A stretch of DNA of 48,504 nt. Source: Bacteroidota bacterium. GTDB taxonomy: Bacteria; Bacteroidota; Bacteroidia; Chitinophagales; Chitinophagaceae. The notes below the pieces were generated by a model that was not told where the DNA came from, did no database searches, and worked only from the letters and a program-made list of their open reading frames with translations. Numbering within the stretch: the stretch's first letter is position 1; every line of letters begins with the position of its first letter. Shown here in pieces: positions 20,250-28,013 of this stretch. Made by a program: the position numbers and the translations under genes. The stretch is taken from the NCBI GenBank assembly GCA_947476145.1, contig CANJPH010000015.1, forward strand, positions 1 through 48,504. The letters are read 5' to 3'.

Positions 20250-20591
20250 TTATCGGTGTAATTTTTCGTTGTTTTGATGACGGCTCACGTCCCTATTGGT
20301 TTTCTTCTGAATATTCTTCTCTAAAGCGGTTGCTAAATCAACACCTGTTTGATTGGCTAAACACATCAAAACGAATAAGACATCTGCCATTTCATCGGCT
20401 AATAATAGTTCTTCTTCTTTATTTTTAAAAGACTGGTCTCCATATTTACGTACCATAATCCTGGACAATTCACCCACTTCCTCCATTAGGATACCTAAGT
20501 TGGTTAGCTCGCTAAAATACTTAACGCCCACCGTTTTAATCCAAACATCTACTTGTTCCTGCGCTTGTTGAATGGTCATGTCGTTTGCCAT
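20250..20591 (-). CDS. MazG-like nucleotide pyrophosphohydrolase
   Basis: 113 residues, all-alpha. The metal-binding helix pair of the MazG/dUTPase superfamily is visible: LMEEVGELSRIMVRKYG (about 36-52, EExxE) and LADEMADVLFVLMCLAN (about 64-80, ExxxD). These enzymes hydrolyse nucleoside triphosphates to monophosphates and pyrophosphate, removing damaged or non-canonical nucleotides. The single short domain matches the small RS21-C6/MazG-like group rather than the two-domain E. coli MazG. It is 10 bp downstream of dtd on the same strand, and both are quality-control enzymes next to a tRNA synthetase. Confidence 0.9.
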   Translation of the reverse strand: MANDMTIQQAQEQVDVWIKTVGVKYFSELTNLGILMEEVGELSRIMVRKYGDQSFKNKEEELLLADEMADVLFVLMCLANQTGVDLATALEKNIQKKTNRDVSRHQNNEKLHR

Positions 20592-20601
20592 AAATTATTT
20601 T

Positions 20602-21054
20602 TTATTCTTTGTTTTTTGAATCTATCGAAATAGTAACCGGGCCGTCATTGATTAAAGAAACTTTCATATCGGCACCAAATTTTCCCGTTTGAATGGGCGC
20701 TCCTAAATCAGATGCTAGCTGTTGAATCAATTGTTCATAAAGTGGTATAGAAACCTCCGGCTTGGCAGCCGCAATATAAGAAGGCCTATTTCCTTTTTTG
20801 GTAGACGCATGTAAAGTAAACTGACTCACTAATAAAATACCACCCCCTATTTCCAATATGCTTTTATTCATGACCCCTTGCTCGTCCTCAAAAATGCGCA
20901 TATTTACTATTTTATTGGACAACCACTCAATGTCCGTTTTGTCATCCTCATTTACAATGCCCACAAGTACCATTAAACCCTTACGAATTTGACCAATTAC
21001 GGCAGCATCCACAGTCACACTCGCTTCTGACACCCTTTGAATTACAACTCTCAT
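20602..21054 (-). CDS. dtd: D-aminoacyl-tRNA deacylase
   Basis: 150 residues, the exact size of DTD. It removes D-amino acids (and glycine from tRNA-Ala) wrongly attached to tRNA. The two signature motifs are present: LLVSQFTLHASTKKGNRPS (the SQFTL motif) and the C-terminal NDGPVTISID (the NxGPVT motif). N-terminus MRVVIQRVSEASVTVD is typical. It is the first gene of dtd - MazG-like - glyS, so three proofreading or tRNA-charging functions are grouped. It diverges from the flippase gene across 67 bp. Confidence 0.96.
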   Translation of the reverse strand: MRVVIQRVSEASVTVDAAVIGQIRKGLMVLVGIVNEDDKTDIEWLSNKIVNMRIFEDEQGVMNKSILEIGGGILLVSQFTLHASTKKGNRPSYIAAAKPEVSIPLYEQLIQQLASDLGAPIQTGKFGADMKVSLINDGPVTISIDSKNKE

Positions 21055-21121
21055 ACATTCGGTTTTACAACATGAAGATAAACAAAACTATTTTCACTAA
21101 TTTAGCTGTAATTTCAATCCC

Positions 21122-22606
21122 TTGAGTAGTATAAAAAAATTAGCAGGTCAAACCATGTGGTATGGATTAAGTTCCATAGCTGCCCGTTTTATTAGCTACC
21201 TACTCACCCCCTATTTAACCCTAAAGCTTACCGGAGCCGCCTATGGGGAACAGGCCATCGTTTACTCCTTTATCCCTTTCTTAAATGTGATTGTTACACA
21301 TGGTATGGAAACCGCCTATTTCCGATTTGGATCCAAGGAAAATGAGGAAAAAATATACCATACCAGTAGCTTCTCTATGATTATTGTAACTGCACTGGTA
21401 GTGAGCTGTTTATTAATTTGGGGTGCGCCCATTGCTAGTTTATTGCAAATTAGCTTACATCCAGAATATATTAAATTGGTGGCCTGGGTAGTTGCTTTAG
21501 ATGCATTAACCACGATACCATTTTCAAAATTAAGATTAGAAGGCAGACCTAAGAAATATGCATTCATTAAAGTAGGTGGCATCCTGATTAATATAATAGC
21601 TACCTACGCCTTTATTAGCATTTTACCAGAATACGCAACTGCTCACAAAGAATCCTTTATTGCAGGATGGTATGTAAAAGGATTTGAAGTGGGTTATATT
21701 TTAATTGCCAATATTTTACAAAACGTTTTTGTATTAGTACTCTTACAAAAAGAAATACGTTCACTGCGATTTAATATTGATTATAAGTTGTGGGGCCAAA
21801 TGATGTTGTATGCCCTTCCCTTAATTTTAGTAGGATTTGGCGGCATGATTAATGAAACCATGGACCGCATTATGTTAGGATGGTGGGCGAATGGAGGAAG
21901 CCCCGAAGCCAACAAGGCCTTGGTGGGCACCTATAGCGCTTGTTATAAATTAGCCATACTAATTACCATATCCATTCAAGCATTTAGAATGGGTGCTGAG
22001 CCTTTCTTTTTCAAGCAAGCGCAATCCGACAATGCACAAAAAACCTACGCAAGGGTGATGAAATTTTTTGTTATCACTTTATGTGTTATGTTTTTAGGAG
22101 TGGTCTTATATTTAGATATTTGGAAGCTATTTATACGCAACCCAAATATGTATGCAGGCCTCAAAGTGGTGCCTATATTATTAATAGCAAATATGTTTTT
22201 AGGTATTTATTACAACCTAAGTATTTGGTATAAGTTAAGTAATAAAACCATGGCAGGTGCTTGGATTACTTTATTGGGTGCAGCAATTACAATTGGCATT
22301 AACTTTTTACTCATCCCTCGCTATGGTTACATGGCAAGTGCTTGGGCCACTTTCTTTTGTTATGGCACTATGATGATTGTAAGTTATCAATGGGGCCAGA
22401 AAGTATATCCAATTCCTTACGCTACAAAAAAATTAATCGCTTATTTTGTAATTACATTATTACTTTACAGTATCAACTTATTCATTCTTTGGGTTTCCAG
22501 CAATAAAGCATTTAATTATTTATTTGCAAGTATTTTATTGTTAGGATTTATTGGCTTTGTGGTGAAGATTGAGAAGAAAGAATTGAAATCAATTTTTAAT
22601 AACTAA
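21122..22606 (+). CDS. Polysaccharide/oligosaccharide flippase (MATE/MVF-like)
   Basis: 494 residues with about 12-14 hydrophobic segments over the whole length. The start MSSIKKLAGQTMWYGLSS, followed by ISYLLTPYLTLKLTGAAYGE, is typical of Wzx-type flippases that move undecaprenyl-linked glycans across the inner membrane. The start codon is TTG at 21122; no ATG lies nearby in frame until residue 12, which would remove the conserved first helix. The element TAATTTCA (21109-21116), one base off consensus plus a changed end, is close upstream. The glycan (O-antigen, capsule or lipid II) cannot be told. It is followed after 4 bp by the GAF-domain reductase. Confidence 0.9.
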   Translation: MSSIKKLAGQTMWYGLSSIAARFISYLLTPYLTLKLTGAAYGEQAIVYSFIPFLNVIVTHGMETAYFRFGSKENEEKIYHTSSFSMIIVTALVVSCLLIWGAPIASLLQISLHPEYIKLVAWVVALDALTTIPFSKLRLEGRPKKYAFIKVGGILINIIATYAFISILPEYATAHKESFIAGWYVKGFEVGYILIANILQNVFVLVLLQKEIRSLRFNIDYKLWGQMMLYALPLILVGFGGMINETMDRIMLGWWANGGSPEANKALVGTYSACYKLAILITISIQAFRMGAEPFFFKQAQSDNAQKTYARVMKFFVITLCVMFLGVVLYLDIWKLFIRNPNMYAGLKVVPILLIANMFLGIYYNLSIWYKLSNKTMAGAWITLLGAAITIGINFLLIPRYGYMASAWATFFCYGTMMIVSYQWGQKVYPIPYATKKLIAYFVITLLLYSINLFILWVSSNKAFNYLFASILLLGFIGFVVKIEKKELKSIFNN

Positions 22607-22610
22607 TAAT

Positions 22611-23087
22611 ATGGCCGAAGATTTAGATATACAAAAAGGAAGCAAGCAAGAACAATACGAATCATTAATCCCCCAAATTGAAGGATTACTTTTTGGAGAA
22701 ACCAATTTAATCGCCAACCTGGCTAATATTAGCGCCGCGTTGAAAGAACAATTTAACTGGTGGTGGGTAGGGTTTTATTGGGTACAGGAGGACGAATTGG
22801 TATTAGGTCCCTTTCAAGGACCGGTTGCTTGTACAAGAATAAAAAAAGCAAGAGGTGTTTGTGGCGCTGCTTGGGAACAAGGAAAAACATTAATTGTAGA
22901 AGATGTAGAAACATTCCCTGGACATATTGCATGCAGCAGTGCTTCTAAATCGGAAATTGTAGTTCCCGTATTCAAAAACGGAATTATTGTTGGTGTCTTG
23001 GATGTAGACAGTGAGCTATTGGCTCATTTTGATGAAACTGACCAACTGTACCTTGAAAAAATAGTTGCATTGATTCCCCATAATTAA
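22611..23087 (+). CDS. Free methionine-(R)-sulfoxide reductase (GAF domain)
   Basis: 158 residues forming one GAF domain. Three cysteines, Cys74 (VACTRI), Cys84 (RGVCGAAW) and Cys108 (HIACSS), have the same spacing (10 and 24) as the catalytic and resolving cysteines I recall for E. coli fRMsr (MsrC/YebR). The pocket segments WWVGFYW and VLDVDSELLAHFD also fit. The enzyme reduces free methionine-R-sulfoxide using thioredoxin. Four base pairs separate it from the flippase, so the genes are cotranscribed although their functions seem unrelated. Confidence 0.92.
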   Translation: MAEDLDIQKGSKQEQYESLIPQIEGLLFGETNLIANLANISAALKEQFNWWWVGFYWVQEDELVLGPFQGPVACTRIKKARGVCGAAWEQGKTLIVEDVETFPGHIACSSASKSEIVVPVFKNGIIVGVLDVDSELLAHFDETDQLYLEKIVALIPHN

Positions 23088-23148
23088 GAAACTGAAGGCC
23101 GCGCGCACTTAGGACTTAAAAAGTAGCCGAAAAATTAAAAAAATCAAT

Positions 23149-23156
23149 TAAGTTTG
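23149..23156 (+). promoter_or_regulatory. -7 element (TAAGTTTG) for tRNA-Leu
   Basis: Exact TAnnTTTG match 10 bases upstream of the mature 5' end of the tRNA, giving a leader of only a few bases. Confidence 0.6.
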
Positions 23157-23166
23157 CAACCCCTAA

Positions 23167-23248
23167 GCGGATGTGGCGAAATTGGCAGACGCACTAGACT
23201 TAGGATCTAGCGCCGCGAGGCGTGTGGGTTCGACCCCCTCCATCCGCA
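23167..23248 (+). tRNA. tRNA-Leu (anticodon UAG)
   Basis: An 82-base class II tRNA. Acceptor stem GCGGATG/CATCCGC is fully paired. The anticodon stem CTAGA/TCTAG encloses loop CTTAGGA, giving anticodon TAG (23201-23203), which reads CUN leucine codons. A long variable arm (CGCC-GCGA-GGCG) is present, as required for Leu. The T-loop is TTCGACC. The T-stem GTGGG/CCCTC has a U-U mismatch at its second pair, which is a little unusual. The 3' CCA is not encoded (discriminator A, then CA). A terminator hairpin follows. Confidence 0.96.
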
Positions 23249-23260
23249 CAGAATGAACTT

Positions 23261-23295
23261 AAAGGCCCTTTTCTAGTTAAGAAGAGGGCTTTTTC
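23261..23295 (+). terminator. Intrinsic terminator after tRNA-Leu
   Basis: AAAGGCCCTTTTCT pairs imperfectly with AGAAGAGGGCTTT, followed by a T-run. It lies 12 bases after the tRNA 3' end. Confidence 0.75.
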
Positions 23296-23330
23296 TTTGG
23301 GAAAACCGCCCCTTTTTAGCCGTAAAAACA

Positions 23331-23338
23331 TACCTTTG
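23331..23338 (+). promoter_or_regulatory. -7 element (TACCTTTG) for tig
   Basis: Exact TAnnTTTG match, 42 bases before the tig ATG. A T-run at 23312-23317 lies about where the -33 element should be. Confidence 0.6.
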
Positions 23339-23380
23339 CCCCCCTTAAACACTACAAATAAGTAGATAAAAAGTAAGATT

Positions 23381-24742
23381 ATGGCAACGATAAAAAGAAG
23401 CAACATTGCATTATTGAATGACAAATTAACGGTCACTATTGCAAAAGAGGACTACATGAAAGGTTTTGAGACCAGTTTAAAAAAGTATTCTAAGACAGCA
23501 AACATTCCAGGTTTTAGAAAAGGAATGGTACCGGCAGGTTTAATTAAAAAAATGCACGGGCAATCTGTTTTCCAGGACGAGATTATTAAGACCGTGGAAA
23601 ACGAAATGAACCAATATATTGCAAAAGAGAAATTAGAAATATTTGCACAACCCCTTCCTGTGACTGCCGAGTTCCCAAACATGGATGTAAACAATCCTAG
23701 CAATTACGACTTCTCATTTGAAGTAGGATTAAAGCCAGCTTTTACCATTGACACAAAAGGCATTAAAGCGACTCGTTATAAAATTGAAGCAACAGCCGAT
23801 ATGGTGAATGCAGAAGTGGAAAGACTTCAAATTCGAAATGGCAATATGACCGAGCCTGAGGTTGCAGAAAGCGAAGAAAACGTATTGAATGTAACATTCG
23901 CTGAATCAGATAAAGACGGTAATGAAATAGAGGATGGATTGTCAAAAGACAACTCATTATTAATTAAATATTTTGCTCCAAAAGAAAGAAAAGCATTCAT
24001 AGGTAAGAAAACTGGAGATGCGGTTACCATTCAATTGAGTAAAGCGTTTGAGGAAAAAGAATTAGATATCATTTTAGGTGATTTAGGCTTAACAAAGGAA
24101 CAAGCAGATAAGTATTTTAAATTAATAATCACTAAAGTTGGCATTGTAGAAAAAGCACCTTTGGATGAAACATTATTTACAGTTACCTATCCAAATCAAA
24201 CCATTACTTCAGAAGCTGAATTTAGAGAAGCAGTGAAAAAAGATATTGAAGGATATTACGAAGGACAATCTCGCAATCAATTACATGATCAAATTTATCA
24301 TGCATTAATTGACAATACCAAAATGGAATTCCCAACCAATTTCTTAAAGCGTTGGTTACAAACCGGAGGTGAAAAACAAAGAACTACCGAAGAAGCAGAA
24401 AAAGAATATCCTGTTTTCCAAGATCAATTAAAGTGGACTTTAATTAGTACACAATTAATTGCAGATCATAAAATTGAAGTGGTAGCAGAGGATTTAAAAG
24501 ACTTTGCTAAACAACAACTAATGAGCTATATGGGCGGCCAATTAGGTGCATTGGGTGACAATGACAAGTGGTTGGAAGACTATGCTGCAAGAATGATGCA
24601 GGACAGAAAATTCGTTGAGGATAGCTACCACCGTATTAGCACAGACAAATTATTCAAAGCCATAGAGGGTGAAGTAACTGCGAAAGAAGAAAAAATTGCT
24701 GCCGATAAATTTGCCGACAAACTGAACCAACATCACCATTAA
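23381..24742 (+). CDS. tig: Trigger factor chaperone
   Basis: 453 residues. The ribosome-binding N-domain contains TANIPGFRKGMVPAGLIKKM (about residues 38-57), which matches the GFRxGKxP ribosome-docking loop. The central PPIase-like part is weakly conserved by eye, as in other Bacteroidota trigger factors. The C-terminal part is helical and charged, ending in a His-rich tail (NQHHH). Trigger factor binds nascent chains at the exit tunnel. The order tig - clpP - clpX downstream is the classic arrangement and supports the call. It has its own promoter and a terminator after it. Confidence 0.93.
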   Translation: MATIKRSNIALLNDKLTVTIAKEDYMKGFETSLKKYSKTANIPGFRKGMVPAGLIKKMHGQSVFQDEIIKTVENEMNQYIAKEKLEIFAQPLPVTAEFPNMDVNNPSNYDFSFEVGLKPAFTIDTKGIKATRYKIEATADMVNAEVERLQIRNGNMTEPEVAESEENVLNVTFAESDKDGNEIEDGLSKDNSLLIKYFAPKERKAFIGKKTGDAVTIQLSKAFEEKELDIILGDLGLTKEQADKYFKLIITKVGIVEKAPLDETLFTVTYPNQTITSEAEFREAVKKDIEGYYEGQSRNQLHDQIYHALIDNTKMEFPTNFLKRWLQTGGEKQRTTEEAEKEYPVFQDQLKWTLISTQLIADHKIEVVAEDLKDFAKQQLMSYMGGQLGALGDNDKWLEDYAARMMQDRKFVEDSYHRISTDKLFKAIEGEVTAKEEKIAADKFADKLNQHHH

Positions 24743-24783
24743 TCGCATATTTAGGCTGTAAAAAAGCTATTTATTTGATATTC

Positions 24784-24816
24784 AAGACCTTTCCTGCAAG
24801 TGGAAGGTCTTTTTTT
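24784..24816 (+). terminator. Intrinsic terminator after tig
   Basis: AAGACCTTTCC pairs with GGAAGGTCTT with one bulged base, followed by TTTTTTT. It separates tig from the clp genes. Confidence 0.85.
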
Positions 24817-24872
24817 ATCCAAATACAAGCAAGTTTGGCACCCTTTTTGTACTAGCTTAATGGAATAGGTTT

Positions 24873-24880
24873 TACCTTTA
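24873..24880 (+). promoter_or_regulatory. -7-like element (TACCTTTA) for clpP
   Basis: One base off TAnnTTTG, with a TTTG at 24846-24849 upstream as a candidate -33. It lies 21 bases before the clpP ATG, just after the tig terminator. Confidence 0.45.
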
Positions 24881-24901
24881 CTTTATTAGAAAAATATACA
24901 T

Positions 24902-25588
24902 ATGAACTTAGGAAAAGAATTTGAAAAGTACGCTGTTAAACACCGAGGCATTAGCAGTAACAGTTTACACCAATACCAAAACAGTGTAACCAACCTTACA
25001 CCCTATATTATTGAAGAAAGACCCATGAACGTGGCCAGCATGGATGTATTTAGCCGCTTAATGATGGATAGAATCATATTTTTAGGAGAAGGCATTAACG
25101 ATTATGTTGCCAATATTGTCACTGCACAATTATTGTTCTTAGAAAGTACCGACAGAACCAAGGATATTCAAATGTATATAAACAGCCCAGGTGGAAGTGT
25201 ATATGCAGGTTTAGGAATTTATGACACCATGCAATTTATTAGTCCAGACGTTGCTACTATTTGTACAGGCATGGCAGCAAGCATGGGTGCTATTTTATTG
25301 TGCGCTGGTGTGGAAGGAAAAAGAACTGCATTAAAACATAGTCGTATTATGTTACACCAACCAAGTGGTGCGGTGGGTGGACAAGCATCAGATATTGAAA
25401 TTACAGCAAGAGAGATTAAGAAGTTAAAGCATGAATTATATGAAGTGATTGCGATTCATACCCATAAGGATGTGGATGTGGTGGCCAAGGATTGTGATAG
25501 AGATTTTTGGATGACTGCTGCCGAAGGAAAAGAATATGGCTTAGTTGACGAAGTGTTGTTAACCAACCCAAGAAAATTAAAAAAATAA
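24902..25588 (+). CDS. clpP: ATP-dependent Clp protease proteolytic subunit (first copy)
   Basis: 228 residues. The catalytic triad is complete: Ser127 (GMAASMGA), His152 (MLHQPSG) and Asp201 (CDRDFWM). The N-terminus carries about 35 extra residues (EFEKYAVKHRGISSNS, then TPYIIEERPMNVASMDVFSR) before the usual mature start; this extension is usual for Bacteroidota ClpP and is probably removed or forms the axial gate. The subunit assembles into double heptamers that degrade proteins fed in by ClpX or another Clp ATPase. It is followed after 25 bp by a second clpP and then clpX. Confidence 0.95.
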   Translation: MNLGKEFEKYAVKHRGISSNSLHQYQNSVTNLTPYIIEERPMNVASMDVFSRLMMDRIIFLGEGINDYVANIVTAQLLFLESTDRTKDIQMYINSPGGSVYAGLGIYDTMQFISPDVATICTGMAASMGAILLCAGVEGKRTALKHSRIMLHQPSGAVGGQASDIEITAREIKKLKHELYEVIAIHTHKDVDVVAKDCDRDFWMTAAEGKEYGLVDEVLLTNPRKLKK

Positions 25589-25613
25589 TTAACTAATTTT
25601 TCAAATTGAAAAT

Positions 25614-26237
25614 ATGATACTGAATAAAAGTTTTTTAATGGAGGATGAGGAAGATCCAAAAGGAGATAAAAAAGAGGATAATGGACCAGGATTTTTGAAT
25701 AAAAAAATGGAACAAATCTTTTTTGAAAAAAGATCTATTTATTTATGGGGTCAGGTGGACGACAAGTCGGCTAAGGATATTGTGACTAAATTATTATTAT
25801 TAGATGCCGACAAGCCAGGCGCTGAAATTAATTTTTACATTAACAGCCCAGGGGGTGTAGTAACAAGTGGAATGGTGATGTATGATACCATGAACCTAAT
25901 TAAAAGTCCAGTGCATACCATTTGTATGGGATTGGCCGCAAGTATGGGTTCTATTTTATTAAGCATGGGTGAGAAAGGCAAGCGTTCTATTTTTCCTCAT
26001 GGAGAAGTGATGATTCACCAACCAAGTTTAGGAGGTTACTATCAAGCAACCAGTGCCGATATTGAAATTCAAGCAGAACAAATTAGAAAGACAAAGGAAT
26101 TAGGCGCTCAAATATTAGCCAAGAACTGTGGTAAATCTATTGAACAAATTATGGCCGATTTTGATAGAGACTATTGGATGAATGCAGAGGAAGCAGTAGC
26201 CTATGGCATTGTAGATAAAATTGCGAAAAGCTTATAG
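25614..26237 (+). CDS. ClpP paralogue (second proteolytic subunit)
   Basis: 207 residues with its own intact triad: Ser110 (GLAASMGS), His135 (MIHQPSLGG) and Asp186 (FDRDYWM). It is clearly diverged from the first copy. It lacks the YIIEERPM extension, has an acidic, charged N-terminus (EDEEDPKGDKKEDNGPG), and has a slightly longer handle region (SLGGYYQATSADIE against SGAVGGQASDIE). It may form mixed ClpP1P2 rings with the upstream subunit, as known in actinobacteria and some other groups, or separate homo-oligomers; this is inference. The start could also be the ATG at codon 9. Same operon as clpP and clpX. Confidence 0.93.
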   Translation: MILNKSFLMEDEEDPKGDKKEDNGPGFLNKKMEQIFFEKRSIYLWGQVDDKSAKDIVTKLLLLDADKPGAEINFYINSPGGVVTSGMVMYDTMNLIKSPVHTICMGLAASMGSILLSMGEKGKRSIFPHGEVMIHQPSLGGYYQATSADIEIQAEQIRKTKELGAQILAKNCGKSIEQIMADFDRDYWMNAEEAVAYGIVDKIAKSL

Positions 26238-26262
26238 TGTGTTTGAAATAAATTAAAGAAAA

Positions 26263-27513
26263 ATGAAGATGAAAACGAGCAAAGGCGATACCAGTATACA
26301 TTGTTCATTTTGTGGACGCAGCAGAGACGAGGTTAAAATTCTGATTGCGGGACAGGATGGGCATATTTGTGAAAACTGTATCGAGCATGCGCATGAGATT
26401 ATAGAAAAAGAATTTCATCAGAAAAAAGCAGACGGCAAAGCAGGTACCTTGAAAGTGCAAAAGCCAACTGCTATAAAAGCTTTTTTAGATCAATACATTA
26501 TTGGACAAGATGAGGCTAAAAAAATATTATGCGTAGCCGTTTACAATCACTTTAAGCGCATTAACCTTCCTAGTACCACAACCAACGAAGTAGAAATAGA
26601 AAAGAGCAATGTAATTATGATTGGCGAAACAGGTACCGGCAAAACCTTATTGGCCAAGACAATTGCCAAGTTGTTAAACGTTCCCTTTGCCATTGTGGAT
26701 GCAACCGTGTTTACCGAAGCTGGATATGTAGGCGAGGATGTAGAAAGTATGTTAACACGTTTATTGCAAAATTGCGACTATGATGTAGAAGCAGCTCAAA
26801 GAGGCATTGTATACATTGACGAAATTGATAAAATAGCACGTAAAAGCGATAACGCATCCATTACAAGAGATGTAAGTGGTGAAGGTGTACAGCAAGGTTT
26901 ATTAAAAATGCTAGAAGGCACAGAAGTGTTGGTGCCCCCTCAAGGTGGTCGCAAACATCCAGACCAAAAAATGATTAAAGTAGATACCAAAAATATCCTG
27001 TTTATATGCGGAGGTGCTTTTGATGGTATCGATAAAATTATTGCACGCAGAATTAATACGAATGCCATTGGCTTTAGTGTAAATAAAGACGAGCAAGAGT
27101 TACAACGTAAAAATTTATTACGCTTTGTAAATGCGCAGGATATTAAAACCTTTGGTTTAATCCCCGAAATGCTGGGTCGTTTGCCCATTGTTACCCATCT
27201 GGAACCATTGGATGCCGAAACCTTAAGAAATATTTTAACAGAACCCAAGAATGCATTAATCAAGCAATACACACAGTTATTTGCGATTGAAAATATCAAA
27301 TTAAGCATTGATCCTGCTGTCTATGATTTTATCACTACGAAAGCGATGGAATATAAATTAGGCGCAAGAGGATTAAGAAGTATTTGTGAAAGTTTATTCA
27401 CACAAGCTATGTTTGAATTACCAGGAACGGGTTCCACCGAGTTTAATGTGGACCTGAATTATGCAAAAAATATGTTTGATAAAAGTAAATTGAGCACCTT
27501 AAAAGTTGCTTAA
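26263..27513 (+). CDS. clpX: ATP-dependent Clp protease ATP-binding subunit ClpX
   Basis: 416 residues. The N-terminal zinc domain has Cys14, Cys17, Cys36 and Cys39 (HCSFCGRS then HICENC). The AAA+ core shows [17 protein letters not shown] (Walker A, about 119-135), the pore loop [23 protein letters not shown] (Walker B), and [14 protein letters not shown]. The sensor-2 region [11 protein letters not shown] is intact. ClpX unfolds tagged substrates and threads them into ClpP. It ends the tig-clpP-clpP-clpX cluster, with a 49-residue ORF 26 bp downstream. Confidence 0.97.
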   Translation: MKMKTSKGDTSIHCSFCGRSRDEVKILIAGQDGHICENCIEHAHEIIEKEFHQKKADGKAGTLKVQKPTAIKAFLDQYIIGQDEAKKILCVAVYNHFKRINLPSTTTNEVEIEKSNVIMIGETGTGKTLLAKTIAKLLNVPFAIVDATVFTEAGYVGEDVESMLTRLLQNCDYDVEAAQRGIVYIDEIDKIARKSDNASITRDVSGEGVQQGLLKMLEGTEVLVPPQGGRKHPDQKMIKVDTKNILFICGGAFDGIDKIIARRINTNAIGFSVNKDEQELQRKNLLRFVNAQDIKTFGLIPEMLGRLPIVTHLEPLDAETLRNILTEPKNALIKQYTQLFAIENIKLSIDPAVYDFITTKAMEYKLGARGLRSICESLFTQAMFELPGTGSTEFNVDLNYAKNMFDKSKLSTLKVA

Positions 27514-27539
27514 CCTATAAAACCATTAAAATTAAATTT

Positions 27540-27689
27540 ATGCAAGAATTAATCGATCGCTTAGTAAAAGAAACAGGCGTCACTCCAGAACAAGCAAAAC
27601 AATCTATAGAGACCATTGCTGCATTTGTGAAAGAAAAATTTCCTATGTTAGGCGGTGCGGTGAACCAAATTTTTAAAGCAGGTAAATAA
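27540..27689 (+). CDS. 49-residue helical small protein downstream of clpX
   Basis: ATG at 27540, TAA at 27687-27689. The product begins MQELIDRLVKETGVTPEQAK and is a predicted pair of amphipathic helices ending FPMLGGAVNQIFKAGK. It resembles the short DUF2267-like or helical proteins seen in Chitinophagaceae, where a TPEQA turn links two helices; this is from memory. Codon use looks like its neighbours. It starts 26 bp after clpX with no terminator between, so it is probably cotranscribed. A link to Clp proteolysis is speculation. The 86-bp repeats begin 12 bp after its stop. Confidence 0.72.
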   Translation: MQELIDRLVKETGVTPEQAKQSIETIAAFVKEKFPMLGGAVNQIFKAGK

Positions 27690-27701
27690 GCTTTATAAAT
27701 T

Positions 27702-27910
27702 CACGCTGAAAATAAAAATGCCTCACTTTCGTGAGGCTTAGGTTAATTAAAACTTATTAAAATTCAAAAGAAATAAGTTTTAATTACCACGCTGAAAATA
27801 AAAATGCCTCACTTTCGTGAGGCTTAGGTTAATTAAAACTTATTAAAATTCAAAAGAAATAAGTTTTAATTACCACTCTAAAAATAAAAATGCCTCACTT
27901 TCGTGAGGCA
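27702..27910. repeat. 86-bp tandem repeat, two identical copies plus a partial third
   Basis: Copy 1 is 27702-27787 and copy 2 is 27788-27873; they are identical by direct reading. A partial third starts at 27874 and matches for 36 bases with two changes. Each full copy has a GC-rich hairpin (GCCTCAC-TTTC-GTGAGGC, first at 27720-27737) and an AT-rich hairpin with 15-bp perfect arms (27744-27758 and 27772-27786 in copy 1). Sequence just before copy 1 (from about 27684) resembles the tail of the unit, so a further eroded copy may precede it. Confidence 0.9.
27879..27910 (-). terminator. Intrinsic terminator for the minus-strand HhH gene
   Basis: On the minus strand TGCCTCAC-GAAA-GTGAGGCA is followed by TTTTTATTTTT, a textbook terminator. 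The same hairpin with T-run recurs in the two 86-bp units further left, giving three in series. Confidence 0.85.
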
Positions 27911-28013
27911 TTCAAGCAAGCAATCATAAACTAGGATTAAATCCTATACCAATACTAATTAAATTTCTAGAAAAAAGCTCCTTTCTAAAAGAAATTTTTC
28001 CTAGAAAGCCAAA

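Larger units (their letters stand above)
27690..28013. other. 324-bp intergenic region made largely of repeats
   Basis: No ORF is supported here. 27702-27910 is the tandem hairpin array. 27911-28013 is AT-rich and contains an imperfect inverted repeat (TTTCTAG..AAAAA near 27964 against TTTTTCCTAGAAA near 27999) just before the stop of the HhH gene. It separates converging transcripts. Confidence 0.7.

Noticed and set aside
20250..21054. dtd and MazG-like genes as a toxin-antitoxin (MazEF-type) locus
   Set aside because: MazG-like pyrophosphohydrolases share only a historical name with mazEF; no MazF- or MazE-like gene is present.
23200..23436. Minus-strand 78-residue ORF across the tRNA-Leu gene
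   Set aside because: It is an open frame over the tRNA and the tig promoter; a tail resembling translated tRNA is a common false gene.
25614..26237. Second clpP as a pseudogene or inactive subunit
   Set aside because: Ser110, His135 and Asp186 are all in place and the frame is intact.
27702..27910. Possible CRISPR array
   Set aside because: The repeats are contiguous 86-bp identical units with no unique spacers, and there are no cas genes in the window.
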